This document shows positions 8,931 through 15,745 of a stretch of DNA of 64,000 nt, in pieces. The notes under the pieces were generated by a model. That model searched no databases and had not been told where the DNA came from. It saw nothing but the letters and a program-made list of their open reading frames with translations. This stretch comes from Citrobacter youngae ATCC 29220 (GTDB lineage: Bacteria; Pseudomonadota; Gammaproteobacteria; Enterobacterales; Enterobacteriaceae), in assembly GCF_000155975.1 (NCBI RefSeq), contig NZ_GG730301.1, forward strand, positions 435,155-499,154. The letters run 5' to 3'. A program made the position numbers and the translations under genes. How positions within the stretch are numbered: position 1 is the stretch's first letter; each line of letters opens with the position of its first letter.

Positions 8931-9946
8931 ATCTCCAGTGTGGTTTTACTTACCATATCAATGCATCCTTCCAGTATGTTTTTCCCTGCTTTTGATAATT
9001 TGGCATGTTTTTTTATTACATCAACCGTTTGAAAGAATTTAATCTTGAAAGGCGTATCATTCCCTTGTTCATTATAGTTGCTTCTGATCGCACTGAAATC
9101 AATAAGAGCTTTATCTGTTTTATAAATTTTGTCAAATGCATATATGGTTCGGCATAGAACAAACATCGCGTGATAAATAGCACTCATAGGTCGATGATCT
9201 TTTCGAAAAGGTGTGAAATAAAGGTCATCTGTTTCGTTGATAAGGAGAGGGGTGTTGGCCCAATGTGCATATAAAAGATTATGTGCTGCTTCATGGACAA
9301 CATGTTCAATGTACCGGGATACATTATCACCATCTTTTATCTCGCCAATGTATACCAGACCCAGGGTGTTAAAGCCTGTTCCAGCACGAACATTGACCGC
9401 ATCAAATAGCCTGATTTCATCCACAATAAATCTGGTTTCTTCGTAGAGTTTCTTATCTGCAAGCTCGATAATCTGTATGGCATATTGGAGTAAATTTTTT
9501 GAAACACAGTAAGAGCGTTTATTTGAGCAGGGGGTTAATAAGTAATCATGGTTGTGAATATAACTTGGGTAGGTATCTGACTGGTCAGAGATGAGTGCCC
9601 ATCGACAAACTCTGTCTTGAGTAGATGAACTCTCTTCGTAAAAAGGAAGGATATCCATTTCATTATGGTGGGTATAATCCTCTATTTCCAGTAGTTCTTC
9701 AATAAGTGATGGATTAATCAATGGGGTTTTGTTGACATAATATTGCACCAATAAATGATGGGCAGCAACAAAGAACGGAGAAGGCTTCTTATCTTTAGCG
9801 TGTTTATTTACAAGAGAAGCCAGTTTTGAGTTATTATTTCCTGTAACATCAAGGATATGTTGGTAACTACTCCACAAGCGGCTGGCTATATTTCTAAAAA
9901 GCAGAAAGGAAACCGCTTTATCAGGCATTGAAGGGTTTTTTATCAT
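8927..9946 (-). CDS. HExxH-type putative peptide-modifying enzyme (peptide beta-hydroxylase-like)
   Basis: I choose the ATG at 9946 because TAAGGA, which overlaps the stop of the upstream gene, lies 7 bases before it; this gives 339 residues. The central motif HVVHEAAHN puts H218, E219 and H222 in an HExxH metal site. It is followed by KDHRPMSAIYH, giving HRP near 251-253 and H259 as a likely third ligand. This spacing and the RP-x4-5-H motif match the HExxH putative peptide-modification family, some members of which are iron/2-oxoglutarate-dependent peptide beta-hydroxylases. It is not a typical zinc protease: there is no signal peptide. In this operon it would hydroxylate a residue of the 30-residue precursor. 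An alternative role as a cytoplasmic peptidase cannot be excluded. Confidence 0.7.
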   Translation of the reverse strand: MIKNPSMPDKAVSFLLFRNIASRLWSSYQHILDVTGNNNSKLASLVNKHAKDKKPSPFFVAAHHLLVQYYVNKTPLINPSLIEELLEIEDYTHHNEMDILPFYEESSSTQDRVCRWALISDQSDTYPSYIHNHDYLLTPCSNKRSYCVSKNLLQYAIQIIELADKKLYEETRFIVDEIRLFDAVNVRAGTGFNTLGLVYIGEIKDGDNVSRYIEHVVHEAAHNLLYAHWANTPLLINETDDLYFTPFRKDHRPMSAIYHAMFVLCRTIYAFDKIYKTDKALIDFSAIRSNYNEQGNDTPFKIKFFQTVDVIKKHAKLSKAGKNILEGCIDMVSKTTLEI

Positions 9947-9956
9947 AATGTTTTCC

Positions 9957-10853
9957 TTATTTAAAATAGAGTGATTGTTCAAGTGAGATACTGACGATAA
10001 CAGGAGACTCCAGTTTTATTACATTAATTTTAGCTGACTGGCTTATCAATAATCTGGATAAAGCGTCATTACCATTTTTTTTCCGAAGACAAGACAATGC
10101 TTCATCAAAAGCAGATTTTAATGAATGAGATAAGTTATTTCCGAAACCAAAAAAATGGATGTTATTATTTTCTAATAAGTGCATCTTTTTAGATAAACCA
10201 TTTTTGACTACTGACACGCTAAGAGTCACTTCTGCTGAGACTTCTATGCCACTACCACCAATCTCTGCTTCACTTTGAGCTGCATGAACATCACCAATAT
10301 AAAACCAGGCATTATTTGTCAGTACAGGTAGATAAATTTTTGCATTCTCATTTAGTTTTATGAAATCCAGATTTCCTCCATATTCATCGCATTCAAGCGA
10401 GCTAATTATTTTATCATTTTCATCTCCGGAACAACGGATGCATCCGATTGATGGGGTTAACTTAATTGATTGATTTGTTATTTTTTCGCATATAAAAGGA
10501 GTGCATACTTTATCTTCTACTTTCCAAAAAACGACCTCTTCACCTAAAATAGGTAAAGCATTATTTTTCTTTAAATACTTTGGAAGTATCCCACAGGATG
10601 ACAAGCCTATATCTCGCGTGATATGGATATTTTTTATCGTAATCTCGATTAAATCACCTCTAATGGCATTTTTTAAAAGGAATGGGCCTGATAAAGGGTT
10701 TAGTTCCTCGAACTCCTTGTCAAGCTCATCATTATATCCAAGATTATCCAGTGTTCTAAATGAAATGTCCTCTTGTTCGTCAATGTCTATAGCGAAAGAT
10801 TGTTCTTTCTGGAAATGAGAGAAGAAACAGGGGATTTCAATTTTCCTTGCCAT
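9957..10853 (-). CDS. Acetamidase/formamidase family protein
   Basis: A 298-residue protein of the FmdA/AmdA fold. The family signature is at about residues 185-207, GDVHAAQSEAEIGGSGIEVS, where classical enzymes read GD.HAAQGDGE. These enzymes hydrolyse simple amides such as formamide or acetamide. Here it sits between a methyltransferase and an HExxH enzyme in a peptide operon, so it may hydrolyse an amide bond in the peptide or in an Asn/Gln side chain; that is inference. The start is 29 bases after the methyltransferase stop with a weak AGAGAA ribosome site, and its own stop is 10 bases from the next start. The Gly-to-Ser change in the AAQSE motif relative to the usual AAQGD is worth noting. 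Confidence 0.75.
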   Translation of the reverse strand: MARKIEIPCFFSHFQKEQSFAIDIDEQEDISFRTLDNLGYNDELDKEFEELNPLSGPFLLKNAIRGDLIEITIKNIHITRDIGLSSCGILPKYLKKNNALPILGEEVVFWKVEDKVCTPFICEKITNQSIKLTPSIGCIRCSGDENDKIISSLECDEYGGNLDFIKLNENAKIYLPVLTNNAWFYIGDVHAAQSEAEIGGSGIEVSAEVTLSVSVVKNGLSKKMHLLENNNIHFFGFGNNLSHSLKSAFDEALSCLRKKNGNDALSRLLISQSAKINVIKLESPVIVSISLEQSLYFK

Positions 10854-10881
10854 TTTGAATTCTCTGGTATGAATTTATATT

Positions 10882-11799
10882 TCAGTTCTGTCGTGCTATA
10901 AAATCTGACAGAATTTTGTTCTCATCAATTCCTGTGCTGATATGTAGATCTATGGTTGTGTTTTCATTTAATGATAATATGTAGCGTGAGAGATATTCAG
11001 TTTTATTTGCTTTATCATATGTTTTCAAGCAGTGAGCTGCGTAATCATAAGATTGCCATACATAATGGAATACTAATGCCATACGTAATAACCTGTCCTC
11101 CCTGAGCCACCACTCAATGTCATCCAGACGATGATAATAGACTGCATCAGACCATAGCCACTGATTCACACCTGATATAGGATCGTTGTTTGCATAAATG
11201 CCAGCAGGTGTTCTTGTTCCATATCCGGTAAAACAATGGAATTGAAATCCCTGTTCACTTAAAAAGTGATCAATGTCTCTGAATAAAGGCTGACCTTTAT
11301 ATTTCTCAATAAAACCTACTTCAATATGGATAGCACTTGTAGATTCCAACACATTTTTACCATTCTGCAATATATTAAGCTCATACCCTTGGACATCAAT
11401 TTTAAGCAGATCGGGAAAGATATCCCTAAACTCTGAATCCAGAGTTAATGTATTAACCTGTTCAATAGACTCAACTTCATAAAAGGGCATCATTCCTGAA
11501 TACTGGGTAAGAACATGCCTGTTTGGTTCCAATATGGATGAACAAGGGGGCAGTGAACATTTGTTAAAAGAGTGAGGCTTACCATCTCCCAGAACAACAT
11601 TCTTTATTAAAAATACATTGTCTTGCATAGATTTTATTTGTTGCTTACAGGCATCAGGATCTGCGTCTACAGCAATGACCTCACAATGAGTATTCTGAAT
11701 GAGGTAATCATAAATAGGGGGATCGTCATGTATAATTCTCGCTCCAATATCAAGAATAACAACAGATTTACCTGTGTCGCTAAAGCTAAAGAGTTCCAT
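10882..11799 (-). CDS. FkbM-family SAM-dependent methyltransferase
   Basis: A 305-residue methyltransferase. The SAM-binding motif I (VVILDIGA) is at residues 13-20, followed by VDADPDAC; the FkbM signature LLKIDVQGYELNILQNG is near 130-146, and IHIEVGF follows. FkbM enzymes methylate O or N atoms; in the polytheonamide pathway a member of this family N-methylates Asn side chains of a ribosomal peptide. The precursor here ends in Gln-Asn, which makes a side-chain or C-terminal methylation attractive but unproven. The C-terminal 90 residues extend beyond the usual domain. I choose ATG at 11799, which has GGGAGAG 7 bases upstream, over an upstream TTG. It follows the precursor gene after a 12-bp hairpin. 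Confidence 0.8.
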   Translation of the reverse strand: MELFSFSDTGKSVVILDIGARIIHDDPPIYDYLIQNTHCEVIAVDADPDACKQQIKSMQDNVFLIKNVVLGDGKPHSFNKCSLPPCSSILEPNRHVLTQYSGMMPFYEVESIEQVNTLTLDSEFRDIFPDLLKIDVQGYELNILQNGKNVLESTSAIHIEVGFIEKYKGQPLFRDIDHFLSEQGFQFHCFTGYGTRTPAGIYANNDPISGVNQWLWSDAVYYHRLDDIEWWLREDRLLRMALVFHYVWQSYDYAAHCLKTYDKANKTEYLSRYILSLNENTTIDLHISTGIDENKILSDFIARQN

Positions 11800-11816
11800 T
11801 GTGTTCTCTCCCAAAG

Positions 11817-11845
11817 ATGGCTCTCATTACTAAAATGAGAGCCAT
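11817..11845 (-). promoter_or_regulatory. 12-bp hairpin between precursor and methyltransferase genes
   Basis: ATGGCTCTCATT at 11817-11828 pairs perfectly with 11834-11845 around the loop ACTAA. It lies 9 bases after the precursor stop and 17 bases before the methyltransferase start. No T run follows on the minus strand, so it probably protects the precursor mRNA or lowers downstream transcription, giving much precursor and little enzyme. That arrangement is usual in peptide clusters. Confidence 0.7.
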
Positions 11846-11854
11846 GTGCTGGTA

Positions 11855-11947
11855 TTAATTTTGAACAGCAAGGACTACTTTTCCTTTCTGACCATTGAGG
11901 CTAAATACTTTTTTCAAATCAATATGCTTCACTGGTGTTGTACTCAT
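11855..11947 (-). CDS. Short peptide gene, candidate RiPP precursor (30 aa)
   Basis: A 30-residue peptide that begins MSTTPVKHIDLKK and ends GKVVLAVQN. The start is strongly supported by TAAGGAGATGACT directly before ATG. The N-terminal two thirds look like a leader (charged, with an IDLKKVFSLNG stretch) and the hydrophobic tail VVLAVQN like a core. It has no Cys, so lanthionine or thiopeptide chemistry is excluded; hydroxylation, N- or O-methylation and amide chemistry would fit the enzymes next door. It is the first gene of the operon, with a promoter about 60 bases upstream and a hairpin behind it. No leader-binding RRE domain or dedicated protease is encoded in the operon. An alternative is a leader peptide for attenuation, but it has no run of one amino acid and the hairpin behind it has no T run. 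Confidence 0.7.
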   Translation of the reverse strand: MSTTPVKHIDLKKVFSLNGQKGKVVLAVQN

Positions 11948-12012
11948 AGTCATCTCCTTATTGGCAATTAAATAATCATTTTTGTCGGAATGAAAATGTT
12001 GCCGACATGTTA

Positions 12013-12041
12013 ATTAATAACCCATGGAAACTATATGTCAA
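12013..12041 (-). promoter_or_regulatory. Promoter of the peptide operon
   Basis: On the minus strand a perfect TTGACA (12036-12041) is followed after 16 bases by TATTAA (12014-12019), or after 17 by ATTAAT (12013-12018). The predicted transcript start is about 60 bases before the precursor ATG. The surrounding DNA is extremely AT-rich. Confidence 0.6.
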
Positions 12042-12660
12042 TATTGAAGTAATTTGAATTGGGTATATTCTTGGTGTGGAAAAATCACGTTTTTTTATGC
12101 GTATTTATTATAAGTATAATTTTTCAATTCATATAAATATTTATTGAATTTCAATTAGTTGATTTTTGCCCTGAAGGACATTGTTACTCTATGGATGATT
12201 AATACATCAAATGACATTTTTTGAGATACTGTAACAAAACAACGCAATGAATTAGTGCTCTTAATTAATTCGATTTTTACTGCTCTTTCTGCGTCTATTG
12301 TTCAGCATTAACGATGTGTCGGAAGAATTTTAATAAGCAAAAACAAGATATCCTTCACATTTTAAGTGATGTTTTAACAATGTGCATTAGCTAAATAACG
12401 ATTTACTTATCATTAATATAGGAGAAGGGCCCGTACGTTAACCGACGAAGAATTTTTATGACTGCCTTTATGGTGTACTTCATCTGCAAAACAGTAAGTT
12501 ATATAGAATTGATATGTTGCTACCCCTCTTGGTATGTCCAGCGACTATCTCATGGCAGATGCACTGGTTTTTCCCTTTGAGGGCAGGCCCGTTCCCCTTA
12601 TTCTCCCTTCCTTTCAGCCTTTGCCGTTTCAGCCCCTTTTCGCCATTTTCATTCCTTCTG
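12042..12660. other. AT-rich gap upstream of the peptide operon
   Basis: About 600 bases without a supported gene. The left 400 bases are very AT-rich and could hold regulator sites for the operon. A possible ribosome site GGAGAAGG near 12420 on the plus strand is not followed by a convincing frame. The right 150 bases change abruptly to GC-rich DNA, which marks the border of the replication module. Confidence 0.45.
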
Positions 12661-12667
12661 TTTTTGA

Positions 12668-12871
12668 GGTGGTACAGGTGGGACAAGTGGTACAACCGCG
12701 CCAGCCCTGGCTTGGCGCTGTACCACCTGAAAAATGCCAGTCTGAAAAGTGGGACAGAATCAGCAACGGCTGTCCCACCCTGTACCACTTTTTTTAAACT
12801 AGATTATCTAAAGTGGGACGCTGTAACCCGCTCCAGCTCTGCGTGTACCACTTGTCCCACCCTGTACCACC
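12668..12871. repeat. Iteron array, candidate replication origin of the satellite
   Basis: The 9-mer (A/G)GTGG(G/T)ACA occurs eleven times in 204 bases in both directions. Forward copies start at 12668, 12677 and 12686 (three head-to-tail without a gap), 12748 and 12812 (last base changed). Reverse copies start at 12719, 12771, 12781, 12844, 12853 and 12863. AT-rich tracts (TTTTTTTTAAAC and CTTTTTTAAG) separate the groups. It lies just downstream of the DUF927 replication gene. P4-like satellites carry a comparable cis-acting repeat region bound by their replication protein, so I read this as an origin or cis region. Confidence 0.7.
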
Positions 12872-12896
12872 TTTTTTAAGACACGCGAGACTGCAT

Positions 12897-14966
12897 TCAG
12901 ATACTGAGGATGCGGGAGGTGAGCCGGTAGACCCTGGCTTTGCCGATCTCCGGCAGGCGAACCTGCGACTGGTATTTCCCGTCGCTGCCGGGCAGCAGGC
13001 ATTCCGCTTCCAGACATAATCTGGCCGCTTTGGCGGGACTGAATCCCCGGCACATTTCCCGCCAGCCCTCCGGCAGGATGTGAAACAGTGTGTGCTCTTC
13101 ACCCGTCAGCGGATCTTTTTCCACCCGGCGAAAGCCCACCATATTCAGCGGGCGGTCCGGGCCGTCCCACGAGGCAAAACGGCTGTACTGGTGCGCGGTA
13201 ATGAACCGCTTGATCTGCGCCAGCACGCCTTCATCCTCCTGGTTAGCAATATGGCCGCGCTCGTTCAGCCAGGCGTGCAGGCAGATCTGGACCGCCCCAT
13301 ATGCCGTGCCTTCCTGCCAGCCCGTGATACCCTGCAGCGTCGCCATCTCTCCGGCCACCGCCAGCAGCGCAAAACGGGCCACGATGCGCTGCACCTGGTT
13401 TCCGGCGTTCTCCGGCATCAGGGCAGTCTGGTAGCGGCGAAGTAACTCTCTTGCCAGCGTGGTGCTGGCGTCCTGGTCGTGGGTGAGGAAGGCCAGCCAG
13501 GCACGAAAGGCGGTGCCGTGGAAGCGGGCGACCCGGTCGCAGAGGGTATCGGCGAACTGCTGGCCGCTGGCAAAGCCGTGTAGCTGTTCAAACGCGCCAT
13601 GATTCCCTGTATCGCTGGGGATTTGTACCATGCGCACGTCCATCCCGGCGTAGAGGCGCTCCCCGGCGCGTTCGGTGTGTTCCGCCAGCGACAGCTCTCC
13701 GGTGGAGAACAGCAGCAGCGTCCAGTGCCTGCGGTTGCGCACTTCGCCGTCAGTGCGGGCGCGCCCCTTGCCCTGGCCGTTCGCCAGCATATAGGCAATC
13801 ATTCCGGCTTCCCGCGGGTCCACTTCGCGCAGTTCATCGAGCGGCAGCAGGGCATCGTTGTGGCGACTGGCAATTCCCTCCAGCGCATTCCCGGTGGCCC
13901 GCCAGGAGTGCCAGTAATCGGTACCGCCACAGACGGAAGCGGCCACCTTCATTACTGTGGTTTTGCCGTCGGTGGACTCGCCGCGCAGGTGAAAGCCTCC
14001 ACCGCCCGTTCCGGTCAGGCGCAGCAACGGGGCGGCCAGCGCACAGCAGACGGCAAAGACCAGCCGTGAGTTGCCTGCACAGAGTGCGGCGACCTGCTCC
14101 TGCCATTCCGCCAGCGTACCCGCCTGCGCAAAGCCGCCGGTCAGATAGTGGCTGCCCTGGAGAATGACGCTGTCGCCACTGGGGCCAATAACCTCATCCG
14201 GCAGCACGTACACGCCGTTGTGCCAGCCGGTTTTCTCCACGCAGGTGACCCGGCGTCCGGGGAGTGACCGTGAGATATATTCACATAACAGGCTGCGCAG
14301 GGCGGGGCGGGTGGAGATGTAGGTCAGGCCGTTCTCCAGCAGGATGCGCCGCAGCTCCTCGCCGTTGCCGCTGAGCATTGCCATCGGCATGGCCCAGCGC
14401 CGCAACTGCCCGGTGGTGGTATGCCATTCCAGCAGGCGGCCATAGCTGCCGTCATGGCTGTCGCAGGTGATGGCGGTGACGCGCAGAGGGGAACAGATGC
14501 GCTGGGGCTGGACGTCGCTTTCACCGTCCCGGCGTTCGGTGAGCTTGTCAAACCATAGCGCTTCTTCATCGAGGCGGAAGTGATCCGGCAGGATGTCGGA
14601 AGGCCTTTCCTGCCGCAGGCGTGCAAGCTGCCCGGTCCAGTTCTCCAGTAACTCACCGTCAGGGCTCATCAGTCGTGCCATCTGTACACCCGCGTGCGCT
14701 AGTTTTACGGCGATTTTCATCAGGTCTTCTTCGCGGATATCGCCGGTGCGAAGTACCCGGACGTAGAGCGTGTCGGGCCTGATAATGGTCAGGTTGTCCA
14801 GATCGGCCAGTTCATCCGGGCCGAGCACCACCGGAGGAATATCATCTTCCCGGTCGGGATCTTTTCGCCAGGCGCGTGAGGTCTCCCATGCCAGGCTTCC
14901 GGCAAGGATCACCACTTCGAGCGTGCGGTCCGGAGACTGCTTACAGAGAAAAGGAGCGCGTTTCAT
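12897..14966 (-). CDS. DUF927-family replication helicase-like protein
   Basis: A 689-residue protein with the DUF927 ATPase core found in satellite prophages and integrative elements. A P-loop reads GESTDGKTT at about residues 327-335 and an acidic Walker B-like strand reads LLPLDELREVDP at about 369-380. A domain of about 230 residues precedes the core; no TOPRIM/primase motif is evident in it, so priming may rely on the host or another protein. The family is taken to act as a replicative helicase of the element. It is GC-rich, unlike the AT-rich cassettes on both sides. It lies downstream of alpA with only 35 bases between, and an array of eleven iterons follows its stop, so gene, regulator and origin form one module. 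Confidence 0.75.
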   Translation of the reverse strand: MKRAPFLCKQSPDRTLEVVILAGSLAWETSRAWRKDPDREDDIPPVVLGPDELADLDNLTIIRPDTLYVRVLRTGDIREEDLMKIAVKLAHAGVQMARLMSPDGELLENWTGQLARLRQERPSDILPDHFRLDEEALWFDKLTERRDGESDVQPQRICSPLRVTAITCDSHDGSYGRLLEWHTTTGQLRRWAMPMAMLSGNGEELRRILLENGLTYISTRPALRSLLCEYISRSLPGRRVTCVEKTGWHNGVYVLPDEVIGPSGDSVILQGSHYLTGGFAQAGTLAEWQEQVAALCAGNSRLVFAVCCALAAPLLRLTGTGGGGFHLRGESTDGKTTVMKVAASVCGGTDYWHSWRATGNALEGIASRHNDALLPLDELREVDPREAGMIAYMLANGQGKGRARTDGEVRNRRHWTLLLFSTGELSLAEHTERAGERLYAGMDVRMVQIPSDTGNHGAFEQLHGFASGQQFADTLCDRVARFHGTAFRAWLAFLTHDQDASTTLARELLRRYQTALMPENAGNQVQRIVARFALLAVAGEMATLQGITGWQEGTAYGAVQICLHAWLNERGHIANQEDEGVLAQIKRFITAHQYSRFASWDGPDRPLNMVGFRRVEKDPLTGEEHTLFHILPEGWREMCRGFSPAKAARLCLEAECLLPGSDGKYQSQVRLPEIGKARVYRLTSRILSI

Positions 14967-15001
14967 GATGGGGTATCAGTCGGCTCATCCCTGAGCGTGG
15001 A

Positions 15002-15217
15002 TTAGCGGATGGCGGTGCGGCGCTGTTGCCACTGACGAATTTCAGCGGCATCGAAGACCACCAGTCGGGAAGAGAGGTGGACGGGACGGGGAAAGTCGGT
15101 GTTTTTAATCAGGCGGTAAACCGACGATTCACTCATCGCCAGAAACTGGACCACCTGCCGCATACGCACGTTGCCGCTTTCGGGAAAAGCATCGTTGCTG
15201 TCAGCACGGGTTTTCAT
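15002..15217 (-). CDS. alpA: AlpA-family regulator (HTH_17)
   Basis: A 71-residue DNA-binding protein with the AlpA-type winged helix: MRQVVQFLAMSESSVYRLIKNTDFPRPVHL is the recognisable helix-turn-helix plus wing region (helix at about residues 28-38), followed by FDAAEIRQWQQ. In cryptic prophages such as CP4-57, AlpA activates the excision gene or integrase of the element; other members regulate satellite replication. It lies directly upstream of the DUF927 gene and probably in one operon with it. Three GTCCG-containing repeats lie 66-109 bases upstream and may be its own binding sites. Confidence 0.85.
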   Translation of the reverse strand: MKTRADSNDAFPESGNVRMRQVVQFLAMSESSVYRLIKNTDFPRPVHLSSRLVVFDAAEIRQWQQRRTAIR

Positions 15218-15282
15218 GATTGCACCTCACGGGAACAGAGTGTCGAGGCGGTTATAGCGCGGAACGGGGAGGGGAGGTATAG

Positions 15283-15326
15283 GTCCGGGTGAAAAAGATA
15301 AGTCCGGATAGAAAGTAATGAGTCCG
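15283..15326. repeat. Three GTCCG direct repeats upstream of alpA
   Basis: GTCCG occurs at 15283, 15302 and 15322, each within (A)GTCCGG/A followed by an A-rich run. The spacing of 19-20 bases is about two helical turns, which fits a regulator bound on one face of the DNA. AlpA itself is the nearest candidate. Confidence 0.5.
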
Positions 15327-15745
15327 AAAAATGATTGTTTATTGCCAGTAATAATGACAATAAATTAACTAATTGAAAATTAATGGGTTATTTAATATCG
15401 CCTATGTTTGAATGAAATCTGCGCAGGTAAGCGGGTCGTAATGCACTACTACGAACGTTTCATATCAACGGGCCCTAGTCTACAGTTCTTTATAAGCGTT
15501 TAAGATAATACCGTTAGCGATAATTCATTCACTGCGCTTAACTGATGTAGAATTCTCATTAACCTACAGTTGTAGGTTGTGTTCCTGCATAATACTCCGA
15601 CGTGTATAAATTGTTTTACAACTTAATTTTGTCTATAGTTTAATAAGAAAAATAGGCAGTGTTATGTATAGAATTTAACTTGCAGAAAACATAAGTTATA
15701 ACTATTACACAACCATGCCTATATCTATTGTTGATAGATAAGAGG
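15327..15745. other. AT-rich gap between alpA and Gabija-like cassette
   Basis: No gene is visible. A short inverted repeat AACCTACA/TGTAGGTT lies at 15561-15578. A plus-strand frame near 15420-15500 contains HYYERF, a fragment reminiscent of MerR-type regulators, but it is too short and has no start site. Confidence 0.4.

Noticed and set aside
12480..13102. Short frames rich in W, Y, H, L around the iterons
   Set aside because: Their repetition is explained by the 9-mer array and they have no start signals.
15410..15510. MerR-like fragment HYYERF on the plus strand
   Set aside because: Only a few matching residues, no start site and stop codons on both sides; at best an old remnant.
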